This document shows, in pieces, positions 1-8,209 of a DNA stretch of 17,724 nt (position 1 is the stretch's first letter; every line of letters starts with the position of its first letter). A program made the translations under genes and the position numbers. The notes beneath the pieces are model-generated. The model saw only the letters and a program-made list of their open reading frames with translations. It made no database searches and had not been told where the DNA came from. This stretch comes from an uncultured Bacilli bacterium (GTDB taxonomy: Bacteria > Bacillota_I > Bacilli_A > RF39 > UBA660): the NCBI GenBank assembly GCA_947630095.1, contig CANRGI010000008.1, forward strand, positions 1 to 17,724. Direction: 5' to 3'.

Positions 1-2354
1 CAGGTTCTTTTGCAAATGATATGTATACTCTACCACATCTAGCAGGAACTATCACTAACTTAGATGGTAACGAATTAAATCGTTCTCTTGCTTCAATAGA
101 AAGTGAAATAAAAAGAAGACAAAAAGAATTTAATGATGCAAGACAAATGACTAATGAGTCTTCAATAGATATTTATAAATATCAAAAATTATATAGAGAA
201 GGTAAACTAGAAGGAAAAGAACCTATCGCTCATTTATTTATAATTTCAGACGAATTTGCAGAATTAAAAGAACAACAACCTGAATTTATGGAAAAACTTA
301 TAAGTGCTGCTCGTGTAGGCCGTTCATTAGGTATACACTTAATATTAGCAACACAAAAACCAGGTGGAGTAGTAGACCCTCAAATATGGTCCAATTCAAG
401 GTTTAGAGTATGCTTAAAAGTTCAAGATACACAAGACTCTCAAGAAGTATTAAAAAAGTCAGATGCTGCATACTTAAAGAAAACAGGTTTATTCTATCTT
501 CAAGTAGGTTATGACGAAGTATACACATTAGCCCAATCTGCTTGGACAGGAGGTAAATATTACCCTAGTACTACTTTTAAACACGAAGTAGATACCTCTG
601 TTAATGTTATAAATAATATAGGTTTTATAACTAATTCTAAAGAAGAAAAAGTAAAAGAAGTAAAAGAGTCTCTTGGAGAAGAATTACCTAACATAGTTAA
701 ATATCTTAGTGACCTAGCGAGAAATGAAAACATTAAAATAAAAAAACTATGGTTAGATAAAATACCAGAAAAAATCTATATAGACTCTCTAAAAAGTAAA
801 TATAACTTTACTAAAAAAGATTATTATATAGACCCATTTATAGGTGAATATGACGACCCTTCAACTCAAAATCAATACGTTTTATCCTTACCTTTATCTA
901 AATTAGGTAATGCAATAATATATGGTATAACAGGTTCAGGAAAAGAACAATTCTTAACATCTTTAATTTATTCTTCTATATCTTCTTATACTGAAAAAGA
1001 AATAAACTTCTATATTTTAGATTTTGGTAGTGAAACCCTAAGGAACTTTTCAAATGCTCCTCACGTAGGAGACGTAGCATTTGTTATAGAAGAAGATAAA
1101 GTAAAAAATCTATTTAAAATGATAACTACTGAATTAAATAATAGAAAGAATTTATTTGCTAGTTTTAATGGAGAATATAATTATTATATAAATTCTTCTA
1201 ATGAAAAACTCCCTAATATAGTTATAATTATTAATAATTATGAGTCATTTATAGAAAACTATGAAGACTTAACAGAAACCCTTAATGCCTTATCTCGTGA
1301 AGCATTCAAATATGGTATATTCTTTGTTATAACAGCAAATAATGAAACATCAGTAAGAATTAGAACAAAACAAAACTTCCAATTAGTTTATGCCTTAGCA
1401 CAAAATACAGAAGCAGACTTTAGTAGTATTTTAGGTAATTGTAAAGGTAAATATCCTGCTAAATATAAAGGTAGAGGTTTATTTAAAAAGGATAATATTT
1501 ATGAATTCCAAACAGCGTCTATTACTAAAGACGAACAAACAGAATTTTTAAAAATATTTATATCTAATTTAAATGCAAATACTACTTATAAAGCAAAAAG
1601 AATACCAATATTACCTAATGTAGTTAATTATGATTATATTAAGTCAAGTCTAACTGCCTCTACAAGTGCTATTATAGGTGTAAATAAAGAAAAATTAAAT
1701 CTTGAAAGTTATAACTTTGATAAAAATGTAATTAATTTAATAAGTTCTTATGAACTAGAAAACACTACTAATTTTATAACTAGTTTAATTAATGAAATAG
1801 GTTATATTAATGTTTATGATTTAATTTTAATAAATACTACTGAAATAAATATTGATAGTAAATATGTAATGAATAAAACTTATAAAAATGGTTATGATAA
1901 ATTAATAGATAGTTTATATGATTATACTAATGCTATCTATAACGAATATGAGAGTAGTTCTTGGAATAATGAAGTATTAAATAATAAGAAAAAAGAATTA
2001 TGTATTATATTTGGAGTACACGACTTCATAAATAAGTTAAACCCTGATTATATTAATAAGTTTACTGAATTAATGAAAAAGAATAGTGCTATGAATATTA
2101 TATCATTTGTATTAGTAGATAACCCTGATATATTAAAGACTTATTCTTATGACGAATGGTTCAAACTAGGTGCTGACACTTCTCGTGGAATATGGATTTC
2201 TAGTGGTATAGCAGAGCAGTCACTAATTAAAGTTGCTAAATTTGATAGAGAAGATAGAGAAGAAATCTCTAATGAATATGGTTACTTAGTGACAAGTTCT
2301 AAATTATATAAAATTAAACTTTTAACAAGTTTTGAAGTAAAGACAGAGGAATAA
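1..2354 (+). CDS. essC: Type VII secretion ATPase EssC, C-terminal part (5' end outside window)
   Basis: This is the membrane motor of a type VIIb secretion system, a multi-domain FtsK/SpoIIIE ATPase that drives export of WXG100 and LXG proteins. The frame is open from base 3, so the N-terminus (FHA and membrane segments, first Walker A) lies upstream; 783 codons are visible. The opening shows the family stretch AGTITNLDGN, Walker B HLFIISDEFAEL, and the sensor LATQKPGG followed by VDPQIWSN. A second ATPase domain starts near base 890 (LPLSKLGNAIIYGITGSGKE) and has ILDFGSETLRNF. Its P-loop carries Glu (codon 945-947) where Ser/Thr is expected, and its Walker B is weak (IVIIINNYES). The third domain (about 1650-2340) lacks a recognisable P-loop, as is common in EssC. 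The WXG100 genes that follow fit this call. Ends just before a terminator. Confidence 0.95.
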   Translation, partial: GSFANDMYTLPHLAGTITNLDGNELNRSLASIESEIKRRQKEFNDARQMTNESSIDIYKYQKLYREGKLEGKEPIAHLFIISDEFAELKEQQPEFMEKLISAARVGRSLGIHLILATQKPGGVVDPQIWSNSRFRVCLKVQDTQDSQEVLKKSDAAYLKKTGLFYLQVGYDEVYTLAQSAWTGGKYYPSTTFKHEVDTSVNVINNIGFITNSKEEKVKEVKESLGEELPNIVKYLSDLARNENIKIKKLWLDKIPEKIYIDSLKSKYNFTKKDYYIDPFIGEYDDPSTQNQYVLSLPLSKLGNAIIYGITGSGKEQFLTSLIYSSISSYTEKEINFYILDFGSETLRNFSNAPHVGDVAFVIEEDKVKNLFKMITTELNNRKNLFASFNGEYNYYINSSNEKLPNIVIIINNYESFIENYEDLTETLNALSREAFKYGIFFVITANNETSVRIRTKQNFQLVYALAQNTEADFSSILGNCKGKYPAKYKGRGLFKKDNIYEFQTASITKDEQTEFLKIFISNLNANTTYKAKRIPILPNVVNYDYIKSSLTASTSAIIGVNKEKLNLESYNFDKNVINLISSYELENTTNFITSLINEIGYINVYDLILINTTEINIDSKYVMNKTYKNGYDKLIDSLYDYTNAIYNEYESSSWNNEVLNNKKKELCIIFGVHDFINKLNPDYINKFTELMKKNSAMNIISFVLVDNPDILKTYSYDEWFKLGADTSRGIWISSGIAEQSLIKVAKFDREDREEISNEYGYLVTSSKLYKIKLLTSFEVKTEE

Positions 2355-2367
2355 TTCTCTGTTTTTT
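2343..2367 (+). terminator. Intrinsic terminator after essC
   Basis: ACAGAG (2343-2348) pairs with CTCTGT (2357-2362), followed by a run of six T. The stem overlaps the essC stop codon. It separates essC from the WXG genes, which have their own promoter. Confidence 0.8.
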
Positions 2368-2398
2368 GTAAACTATATAATAAAAAATGTAAACAAAA

Positions 2399-2427
2399 TT
2401 GACTGAAAAAAAATAATGTGCTAAACT
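2399..2427 (+). promoter_or_regulatory. Promoter of the WXG gene group
   Basis: TTGACT (2399-2404), 17-bp spacer, TAAACT (2422-2427), with an extended -10 TG at 2419-2420. Predicted start of transcription is near 2434. A strong Shine-Dalgarno (GGAGGT, 2463-2468) precedes the ATG at 2478. Confidence 0.75.
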
Positions 2428-2477
2428 TAAATTAGAGCATAGGTGCATATGATATCTAAAAAGGAGGTAAGATAATT

Positions 2478-3128
2478 ATGGCAGTATTTGCTTATGACCC
2501 TAATGGCGTATCCACTTGGAGTAACGCTGTAGTAAATTATTTAACAGGAGGTAGTGAATCTATTGAAAGTATTTCTAAAAAGTTTGCTTCACAATTAGAT
2601 AAGTTAGTTGAACCTAATGTATGGACAGGTCCTGCTGCTTATCAAAATTATCAAAACTTTATTGAAACACACAAAGCAATGGTAAATTTCATTAATAGTT
2701 TTGGTTCATCTTTTGAAAATGCAATGCACGAATTAAGTAAAAGTGTAGCAAACCTAGAAACTAATAACCTAGGTAATGCAGGAAGTTTAGCAAATCTTTC
2801 TTTAGAATATACTAAACTTAATGATTTAGCAACACAAACTATAAAGACTGAAACAGTTAAATATGATTATGCTGTTATAGAAAGTATAGGTAGTGAACTT
2901 GCTAATATCAATTCTTCTATTGAGACTGTTCAAAATGGTTTAAATAAAGAAATTGATAAATTAAATGCTAATGTAGGAGTATGGGATGGTAATGCAGCAG
3001 AAACAGTTAAGGGAGAATTAAAACAAACTTTAACTACTAATATGAATGCTATCCACGAAACTTTAGCAAAATGTATAAGCAATATCCAAAGTGCTGCTGA
3101 AGCCGCTCGTATGGCAGACGCTGGATAA
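2478..3128 (+). CDS. Double WXG-module protein, probable type VII secretion substrate or partner
   Basis: A 216-aa, all-helical, soluble protein with no signal peptide. It contains two WXG-type turns: W49-T-G51 (context EPNVWTGPAAYQ) and W169-D-G171 (context NVGVWDGNAAET). Each is flanked by about 45 residues of predicted helix, so the protein looks like two WXG100 hairpins joined by a linker around residues 95-125. WXG100 proteins are normally about 100 aa and act as secreted helical-hairpin dimers; here a dimer may be made from one chain, which is inference. It is the first gene after essC, with its own promoter and a near-perfect ribosome site, so it is probably highly expressed. A short LXG-like or other T7SS partner protein is the alternative. 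Confidence 0.8.
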   Translation: MAVFAYDPNGVSTWSNAVVNYLTGGSESIESISKKFASQLDKLVEPNVWTGPAAYQNYQNFIETHKAMVNFINSFGSSFENAMHELSKSVANLETNNLGNAGSLANLSLEYTKLNDLATQTIKTETVKYDYAVIESIGSELANINSSIETVQNGLNKEIDKLNANVGVWDGNAAETVKGELKQTLTTNMNAIHETLAKCISNIQSAAEAARMADAG

Positions 3129-3138
3129 TAAAAAGAAT

Positions 3139-3160
3139 AAAAGTCACGAAAGTGATTTTT
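3139..3160 (+). terminator. Weak terminator-like hairpin after the double-WXG gene
   Basis: TCAC (3144-3147) pairs with GTGA (3152-3155) around a GAAA tetraloop, with A/T pairs extending the stem, then five T (3156-3160). It may act as a partial terminator, giving the first gene more transcript than those after it. Confidence 0.45.
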
Positions 3161-3196
3161 ATACATAGCCCCTAAATACCTTTAGAGGTTATGTAT
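3161..3196 (+). repeat. Long hairpin between WXG genes
   Basis: Arms of 16 nt (3161-3176 and 3181-3196) pair with one mismatch and one G-U around a TACC loop. There is no T-run after it on either strand, so it is more likely an mRNA processing or stability element than a terminator. It ends about 19 nt before the next start codon, just ahead of its ribosome site. Confidence 0.6.
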
Positions 3197-3214
3197 AAAA
3201 AGGGTGTGATAATA

Positions 3215-3508
3215 ATGTATGTGAATATTAATATAGATGCTATAAATAGAAATATTAGTGTAATAGACTCTGATATATCTGCTTCTTCTAATGACATTAA
3301 TGGTATTAGAAATCTTTTAAGCGTCATAGGTTCTAGTTGGCAAGGTAATGATTTTTTAGACTTCCAAACTAAAATGACAGATTTTATATCTAAAATGAAT
3401 AACCTAACTAAATCATTAGAATCTTATAATAAGTTTTTAAGAGGATATATTGAAGCAACTACCAAACTAGATAATTACTATAAAACAAAAAGAATTGAAT
3501 TAAAATAA
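3215..3508 (+). CDS. WXG100 family protein (ESAT-6-like)
   Basis: A 97-aa protein of canonical WXG100 length. Predicted helix, then the turn S41-W42-Q43-G44, then a second helix (FQTKMTDFISKMNNLTKSLE) fit the family's helical hairpin. WXG100 proteins are small secreted substrates or chaperones of the type VII system, exported as dimers by EssC. I start at the ATG at 3215 and not at 3191, because the ribosome site AAAGGGTG (3199-3206) lies between them and the 3191 codon is inside the 3' arm of the hairpin. The next gene begins 11 nt after the stop, so the two are one operon. Confidence 0.85.
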   Translation: MYVNINIDAINRNISVIDSDISASSNDINGIRNLLSVIGSSWQGNDFLDFQTKMTDFISKMNNLTKSLESYNKFLRGYIEATTKLDNYYKTKRIELK

Positions 3509-3519
3509 AGGAGGAAATT

Positions 3520-3813
3520 ATGTATTGTGACTATAATGCCTTAATAGAAGACGCTAATAAATTAAATAGTTTATTTAACTCTCTAAACTCTCATATGTCT
3601 AATATTGAAACTTATAATAAATCCACCTATAGTGCGTCTAATTGGAATACTATAACTAGTGATTATTATATGGATATGTTTAAAGGTATGATTAATAACT
3701 TTGATAATTTAGTTAATAAATGTAATAATGTTAAAAATCATTTAGATACTGTAATAGATAACTATAAATCCCTAGACAGTACCTTTATTCCATTTAATGG
3801 AAGTTGGAGTTAA
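3520..3813 (+). CDS. WXG100-like small helical protein
   Basis: A 97-aa protein of the same length and layout as its neighbour: helix, a Trp-containing turn (ASNWNTITSDYY, Trp42), helix, short tail ending FNGSWS. The Gly of the WXG turn is missing (W-N-T), so this is a divergent member, perhaps the heterodimer partner of the preceding WXG100 protein, as paired Esx proteins often are. Ribosome site AAAGGAGG (3506-3513) is perfect. Its stop is followed two bases later by the next ATG, so translation is probably coupled. The WXG100 assignment rests on length, helix pattern and position. Confidence 0.7.
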   Translation: MYCDYNALIEDANKLNSLFNSLNSHMSNIETYNKSTYSASNWNTITSDYYMDMFKGMINNFDNLVNKCNNVKNHLDTVIDNYKSLDSTFIPFNGSWS

Positions 3814-3815
3814 AT

Positions 3816-4223
3816 ATGGGAAAATATTCAAAAGTAAATGCATCTAATATGCAAACACAAGCGACAAAAGCCTTATCTGAATTAAATTTTCACAATTTAA
3901 GTGACTCTATACAAGTCATAAATAATAAAGGAGTACTTAACTCAAGTGCTAATAAGGTTTTATCTGATGCTTTATCTAATATTACAGAAAGAACTTCACT
4001 TAATGGTTCTATACCTAATTTAAAAAAATATTTAAATAATTTAAAAGAAGCATCTTCTTATATAATGAAGTATCAAACTTTAGAAAAAGAAATAAATAAT
4101 TTATATGCCCTTTTAGCGAGAGCAAAAGAGAAAGAAGCCCTAAGTATACGCTCTCAAATAAGACAAAAAGAGAACTCTTTAAAATCTTATGAACAAAAAA
4201 TAGACAACTTATTATCAAAATAA
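3816..4223 (+). CDS. Small coiled-coil protein of the type VII locus
   Basis: A 135-aa protein I do not recognise. It has no signal peptide or membrane segment. Residues 65-133 are strongly helical and rich in Lys/Glu with a coiled-coil look (YQTLEKEINNLYALLARAKE, then QIRQKENSLKSYEQK). The N-terminal half is Asn/Ser-rich. I take the ATG at 3816, preceded by GGAG (3806-3809), rather than an in-frame TTG at 3804; it begins two bases after the previous stop, implying coupling. By position it may be a type VII chaperone or accessory protein, since small helical proteins of this size are common beside WXG100 genes. This is inference from context. Confidence 0.65.
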   Translation: MGKYSKVNASNMQTQATKALSELNFHNLSDSIQVINNKGVLNSSANKVLSDALSNITERTSLNGSIPNLKKYLNNLKEASSYIMKYQTLEKEINNLYALLARAKEKEALSIRSQIRQKENSLKSYEQKIDNLLSK

Positions 4224-4233
4224 GTTGTTATTT
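4204..4233 (+). terminator. Terminator at end of the WXG operon
   Basis: ACAACTTAT (4204-4212) pairs perfectly with ATAAGTTGT (4220-4228) around a 7-nt loop, followed by TATTT. The 9-bp stem spans the stop codon. The T-run is interrupted, so some read-through is possible. Confidence 0.6.
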
Positions 4234-4235
4234 AA

Positions 4236-4264
4236 TTGAAAAATTTAACATTTTATGATATTCT
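4236..4264 (+). promoter_or_regulatory. Promoter of the HerA-like ATPase gene
   Basis: TTGAAA (4236-4241), 17-bp spacer, TATTCT (4259-4264), with TG at 4256-4257 forming an extended -10. It follows the preceding terminator directly; the gene's ribosome site AGAGGTGA is about 20 nt downstream. Confidence 0.7.
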
Positions 4265-4296
4265 ACTAATAGATAATAATAAGAGGTGAATAAGAA

Positions 4297-6324
4297 ATGT
4301 TTGGAAAATTATTATATATAAGCGATAATATTGCTTACATCGAAAACAAAAATGCAGAAGATATACACGGTGACTTACTTAACTTACACTTAATATTTGA
4401 ACACGACGACCAACATATCTTAGGCGAAATTGTTGAAATCAAAGACGATAAAATCGAAGTTAATTTTCTAGGAGAATTTGTAAATGGTAAATACTATAAT
4501 GGTATTTTAAGAAAAGCAAGTTTAAATAGTACTATAAGAACTATTAACCCAGACGAATTACTAGAATTAGTCGGACAAGAATCAAAAGAAAACTTTGTAT
4601 TAGGTCAAAGTGCAATTTATAAAGATTATAATGTATGTCCTAATATAAATGATTTATTTGCAAACCATATGTGTATATTTGGTAACTCTGGTAGTGGTAA
4701 ATCTTGTGGTGTTTCAAGAATCGTGCAAAACATACTTCAAAACAAATGTGCTTTAGCATTTAATGCAAATTTATTATTCTTTGACTCTTTTGGAGAATAT
4801 AAAAATGCTTTTAGAAGTATAAATAGTATTAATCAGTATTATAATTATAAATTCATAACATCACGTCCTAGAGACCCAGGAGATGTTCCTATTGAAATAC
4901 CTTTAAACTTATTAAAGGTAGACGACATAGCAATTCTATTACAAGCAGATAAACACTCACAATTAACTATCATAGACCGTGCTATTAAATATGCTAAAAT
5001 ATTTGCAATGGATACACCAGAAGCAAACCAATATAAAAATAATATAATTGCAAAAGCACTAATTACTATTTTATATAGTCAAAACACAGCAAGTCAAAAG
5101 AAAGACGATATCTTCTCTGTAATAGATACTTGCCATACACACGAATTTGATTTTGATGCAGTTATACCAGGTCTAGGTTATACAAGAAGTTTCACAGAAT
5201 GTTTTGCAATAGATTCCAAAGGACGTTTTGGAGAAGAAGTATTGATAACTGAATATATTTTAAAATTTGTAGACGAAGCAGTAGAAGAAGTAAAACCACC
5301 CGAGCAAGCAGTATATTCATTATCACAATTAGCAAAAGCACTTGAATTTACATTAATTAGTGAAGGTTTTAATCAAAACAAAAATATGCACGACGATGCA
5401 CAATTGCTTAAAGTTAGATTAAATAACATTTTAAGAAGTGAAATAGGTAACTTCTTTACAGCAAATAGTTATGTATCTCCTGCTAAATTTATAACTAATT
5501 TAATAAGTTCAAATAATAAAAAAGCACAAATAATTAATATAAGTCTTGAAGGTTTAGACGACTCTTATGCAAAAGCATTAGTTAAAGTTTATAGTAGATT
5601 AGTATTTGAATTTGCAAAAGCAAACGTAAACCGCGCTACTATACCATTTCATTTATTTTTAGAAGAAGCACACAGATATGTTCAACAAGATGGAGACTTA
5701 TTCTTACTTGGATATAATATCTTTGACCGTATTGCTAAGGAAGGTCGTAAATACGGAGTAATATTAGATATTATAAGTCAAAGACCAGTTGAAATATCAG
5801 ATACAGTTATTGCCCAATGTTCAAACTTCTTAATATTCAAAATGACCCACCCTAAAGACATTAAGTATATTGAAGAAATGTTACCAAACATAAGTGCCGA
5901 CGTTATTCAAAAAATGAAAATATTGCAACCAGGTACCTGCGTAGCATTCGGAACAGCATTTAAAATACCAATGATTAGTAAATTACAAATGCCAGATCCA
6001 AGACCATTCTCAGCAAGTTGTGATGTATCTTCTTATTGGAATTCAAATGTAGATATTAAGGTAGACATTGGACTAATACCTAATAACGGAGTAAACCCAA
6101 CATTAGTAACTAAAGCACCTAATGTTGAAGCAGCAGAAGCCACTCACGGCACTACTGCACCATACACTGCACCTCAAACAGGTGGAGTAAATGGTACCCC
6201 AACAGGTCCAGCACCATATCCGACAAGTGTGCCTAACGCAAACCCAGGAGTAAATGTATCAAATGGAGCCCCATTAACTAATGTAGTAAACAACCAAACA
6301 CCACCTCAAGGTATGACAGCATAG
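4297..6324 (+). CDS. HerA/FtsK-superfamily ATPase (DUF87-type)
   Basis: A 675-aa cytosolic hexameric-type ATPase. A beta-rich N-terminal part (about 1-95) fits the HAS-barrel of HerA. The RecA-like core has Walker A G129-N-S-G-S-G-K-S136, Walker B LFLEEAH (453-459), and the arginine/sensor stretch KEGRKYGVILDIISQRP, typical of HerA and VirB4-like pumps that move DNA or protein. No NurA nuclease gene lies next to it, although the following gene has a nuclease-like fold. The last 70 residues (about 605-675) are a low-complexity Pro/Gly/Asn/Thr tail (PQTGGVNGTPTGPAPYP), unusual for HerA. It directly follows the WXG operon but has its own promoter. Family call is firm. Whether it serves secretion, DNA processing or defence is not shown. 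Confidence 0.85.
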   Translation: MFGKLLYISDNIAYIENKNAEDIHGDLLNLHLIFEHDDQHILGEIVEIKDDKIEVNFLGEFVNGKYYNGILRKASLNSTIRTINPDELLELVGQESKENFVLGQSAIYKDYNVCPNINDLFANHMCIFGNSGSGKSCGVSRIVQNILQNKCALAFNANLLFFDSFGEYKNAFRSINSINQYYNYKFITSRPRDPGDVPIEIPLNLLKVDDIAILLQADKHSQLTIIDRAIKYAKIFAMDTPEANQYKNNIIAKALITILYSQNTASQKKDDIFSVIDTCHTHEFDFDAVIPGLGYTRSFTECFAIDSKGRFGEEVLITEYILKFVDEAVEEVKPPEQAVYSLSQLAKALEFTLISEGFNQNKNMHDDAQLLKVRLNNILRSEIGNFFTANSYVSPAKFITNLISSNNKKAQIINISLEGLDDSYAKALVKVYSRLVFEFAKANVNRATIPFHLFLEEAHRYVQQDGDLFLLGYNIFDRIAKEGRKYGVILDIISQRPVEISDTVIAQCSNFLIFKMTHPKDIKYIEEMLPNISADVIQKMKILQPGTCVAFGTAFKIPMISKLQMPDPRPFSASCDVSSYWNSNVDIKVDIGLIPNNGVNPTLVTKAPNVEAAEATHGTTAPYTAPQTGGVNGTPTGPAPYPTSVPNANPGVNVSNGAPLTNVVNNQTPPQGMTA

Positions 6325-6347
6325 GCTCTATAATGAGCCTTTTTTTA
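6323..6347 (+). terminator. Intrinsic terminator after the HerA-like gene
   Basis: AGGCTC (6323-6328) pairs with GAGCCT (6335-6340) around a TATAAT loop, followed by seven T. The stem includes the last bases of the TAG stop codon. I see no clear promoter before the next gene, so that gene may depend on read-through. Confidence 0.85.
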
Positions 6348-6373
6348 AAATATTTTAATTAAGGAGTAGTTAA

Positions 6374-7558
6374 ATGAAAGATTTATTTAATGCTAAATAT
6401 TGGAAAGTATTTGAAGAATATTATACTAGAGTAAATTTTATGGAAGAATTAGATTTAAACAACAGTGAACCTGCAAAAGTAAAATTCTTAAAAAATTTAC
6501 TAGATAAAAACAATAAATATAAAATTGGTAAAATAGCAATGAAACTTTTTGTAGATTTATTAATTTTAAAAGGAGAAACTATATTTGAAGGAATAACTGA
6601 AAATAATTATGAAATTGTAAATTATGAAGTTATTAAAAACTTAACTAGTAATCAAAATAATTATGATATTTTAGTAGATAATTTAACTATAAAAACTAAA
6701 ACAGGAGAAAAATATAAATATAAATTAGTAATATCAGCAAAAATATATTTTGAAGAAACTAGAATTAAAGAGTGTACTGAATATATAAACTCTCTAATGG
6801 AAAAAGATAAAGAAAAAGTAGTAGGTATATATATATCCCCTCTACCTGACCCAAAATTCCCTGATAGTGATAAATATATATGTATTGAGTATGAAGATTT
6901 ATTCTCTTATCTAATTGAACCTGCTTTACAAAGATGTAGTAAGGAAGGAGAAAAGTTATTAAATGATTATCTAAATAGTTTTAAAACACTTTATTATTTT
7001 GATTATTATGACGATATTAAAACTATACCTTTATGTACAAGAGCAATAATAAACACTATTAATTTATATAATTTAAATTATGAAGTAATAGACGAATATG
7101 TAAAGAATACTAAAGAATGTAATGATTTTCTTCTAAGAGTATTATTAAGTAATATGTATAAAATATCTATTAATACTGAATTAAATGATAAAATAAAATA
7201 TTTACTTCTAAAAGAAGATAAAGAAATAGATGGTAAACTTTATAAGAAAAATACAGACTTTATTTATAATGTATTTAAATATTTAATAGATAATAAAATT
7301 ATTAAAACTTATAATGATTTAGAAAAAATTAATATAACTTCTTCTGATGTAATGAAAATGGTAATACCTTTTAATGAAAAAGATAAATATCCTTATAATA
7401 ATTGCTATAAAGTTTCAAATGAAAAAGAAACTCCTCTAGTATTAGAAGATAAAACCTTAGCATATTGTTTCACAATAAATAGATTAGATATAGAAAAGTT
7501 TGTAGATAACTTACATAAAGTATATCCTAAGAAAACTAAATGTATTAAATATTATTAA
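6374..7558 (+). CDS. PD-(D/E)XK-like protein with altered active site (uncertain)
   Basis: A 394-aa soluble protein not recognised with certainty. The central part resembles PD-(D/E)XK nuclease-fold proteins of the PDDEXK_4 type: Y97-D98-I-L-V at a strand end, then V119-I-S-A-K123 where active members have ExK, then a helix with a tyrosine (ECTEYINSL) and a strand-turn KVVGIYISPLP, followed by YICIEYEDLFSYLIEPAL. Ser121 replaces the catalytic Glu, so cleavage activity is doubtful even if the fold is right. The C-terminal half is Asn/Lys/Ile-rich and helical, with a distinctive end (LAYCFTINRLDIEKFVDNL). Ribosome site AAGGAG (6361-6366). A nuclease-like gene beside a HerA-type ATPase suggests a pair, but this is inference. 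Confidence 0.5.
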   Translation: MKDLFNAKYWKVFEEYYTRVNFMEELDLNNSEPAKVKFLKNLLDKNNKYKIGKIAMKLFVDLLILKGETIFEGITENNYEIVNYEVIKNLTSNQNNYDILVDNLTIKTKTGEKYKYKLVISAKIYFEETRIKECTEYINSLMEKDKEKVVGIYISPLPDPKFPDSDKYICIEYEDLFSYLIEPALQRCSKEGEKLLNDYLNSFKTLYYFDYYDDIKTIPLCTRAIINTINLYNLNYEVIDEYVKNTKECNDFLLRVLLSNMYKISINTELNDKIKYLLLKEDKEIDGKLYKKNTDFIYNVFKYLIDNKIIKTYNDLEKINITSSDVMKMVIPFNEKDKYPYNNCYKVSNEKETPLVLEDKTLAYCFTINRLDIEKFVDNLHKVYPKKTKCIKYY

Positions 7559-7579
7559 CTAGTAAGAAACTAAATAAAG

Positions 7580-7588
7580 TGTTATAAT
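7580..7588 (+). promoter_or_regulatory. Extended -10 promoter of the lipoprotein gene
   Basis: TG (7580-7581), one base, then consensus TATAAT (7583-7588). No good -35 hexamer is present at the expected distance (TAGTAA at 7560), so the extended -10 probably carries recognition. Ribosome site AAAGGAG follows at about 7596. Confidence 0.6.
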
Positions 7589-7610
7589 ATGTCCTAAAGG
7601 AGAATTATAT

Positions 7611-8144
7611 ATGAAAAAAATTGTTATATTGTTATTAAGTTTATTACTATTAGCAGGTTGTAAAGATAAAAAATCATATGAAGATTATGAGCATTATACA
7701 AAGGAAGAAATAGAAACTGAAACTCATACAGACGATTTGGGATGTCTTGCTACAGATGTTTTATATGTTGAATTACCAGACGAAGAAGGAACTAGACATA
7801 ACTATGCTTTAGGTAAAATCCCTGGAAGCGATAAAGCAGGATTTGGTATTTTCTATCAATTAGACGAAGACGATTATATACTTATAGGTACATTTTCTAA
7901 AAATAGCGAAACACCATATCCTGTTGCTTATGGAAATAAATTAATAGCAAATGAAGGAGAAATTTTAACAGAATATACACTAAATGGAGCAGAAATAGAA
8001 GTAAAAAAAACTGATTTAGACCCTTTCTCTAAAATATTTGAGAGGTCAAACCCTCGTATACAGTCTATCCATAATGGTTATGTATATTTTACAAGTGGTA
8101 CTAAATGCTTTTTATCAACTTATCATTGTGAACTTAATGATTAA
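7611..8144 (+). CDS. Predicted lipoprotein of unknown function
   Basis: A 177-aa exported lipoprotein. Lys2-Lys3, a hydrophobic stretch and lipobox L-L-A-G-C17 mark processing by signal peptidase II after Gly16 and lipid attachment at Cys17. The mature part is acidic (YEDYEHYTKEEIETETHTDD) and then appears beta-rich (YALGKIPGSDKAGFGIFYQL). Three further cysteines (Cys45, two near the C-terminus) could form disulfides outside the cell. It has its own promoter and ribosome site and sits between the PD-(D/E)XK-like gene and the kinase-like gene. I do not recognise the family. Surface location is well supported; role is not. Confidence 0.8.
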   Translation: MKKIVILLLSLLLLAGCKDKKSYEDYEHYTKEEIETETHTDDLGCLATDVLYVELPDEEGTRHNYALGKIPGSDKAGFGIFYQLDEDDYILIGTFSKNSETPYPVAYGNKLIANEGEILTEYTLNGAEIEVKKTDLDPFSKIFERSNPRIQSIHNGYVYFTSGTKCFLSTYHCELND

Positions 8145-8157
8145 AACAAACAAATAC

Positions 8158-8186
8158 TTGACAATTAGTAACATTTATGGTACCAT
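8158..8186 (+). promoter_or_regulatory. Promoter of the kinase-like gene
   Basis: Consensus TTGACA (8158-8163), 17-bp spacer, TACCAT (8181-8186), with extended -10 TG at 8178-8179. An in-frame ATG at 8177 lies inside this promoter, upstream of the predicted start of transcription (about 8193), which rules it out as the start codon. Confidence 0.75.
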
Positions 8187-8209
8187 ATAACTTAAAAAAA
8201 GGAGTTAAT

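Noticed and set aside
8177..8209. Earlier in-frame ATG for the kinase-like gene
   Set aside because: It lies inside a strong promoter, upstream of the predicted transcription start, and has no ribosome site; the ATG at 8210 has AAAAAGGAG.
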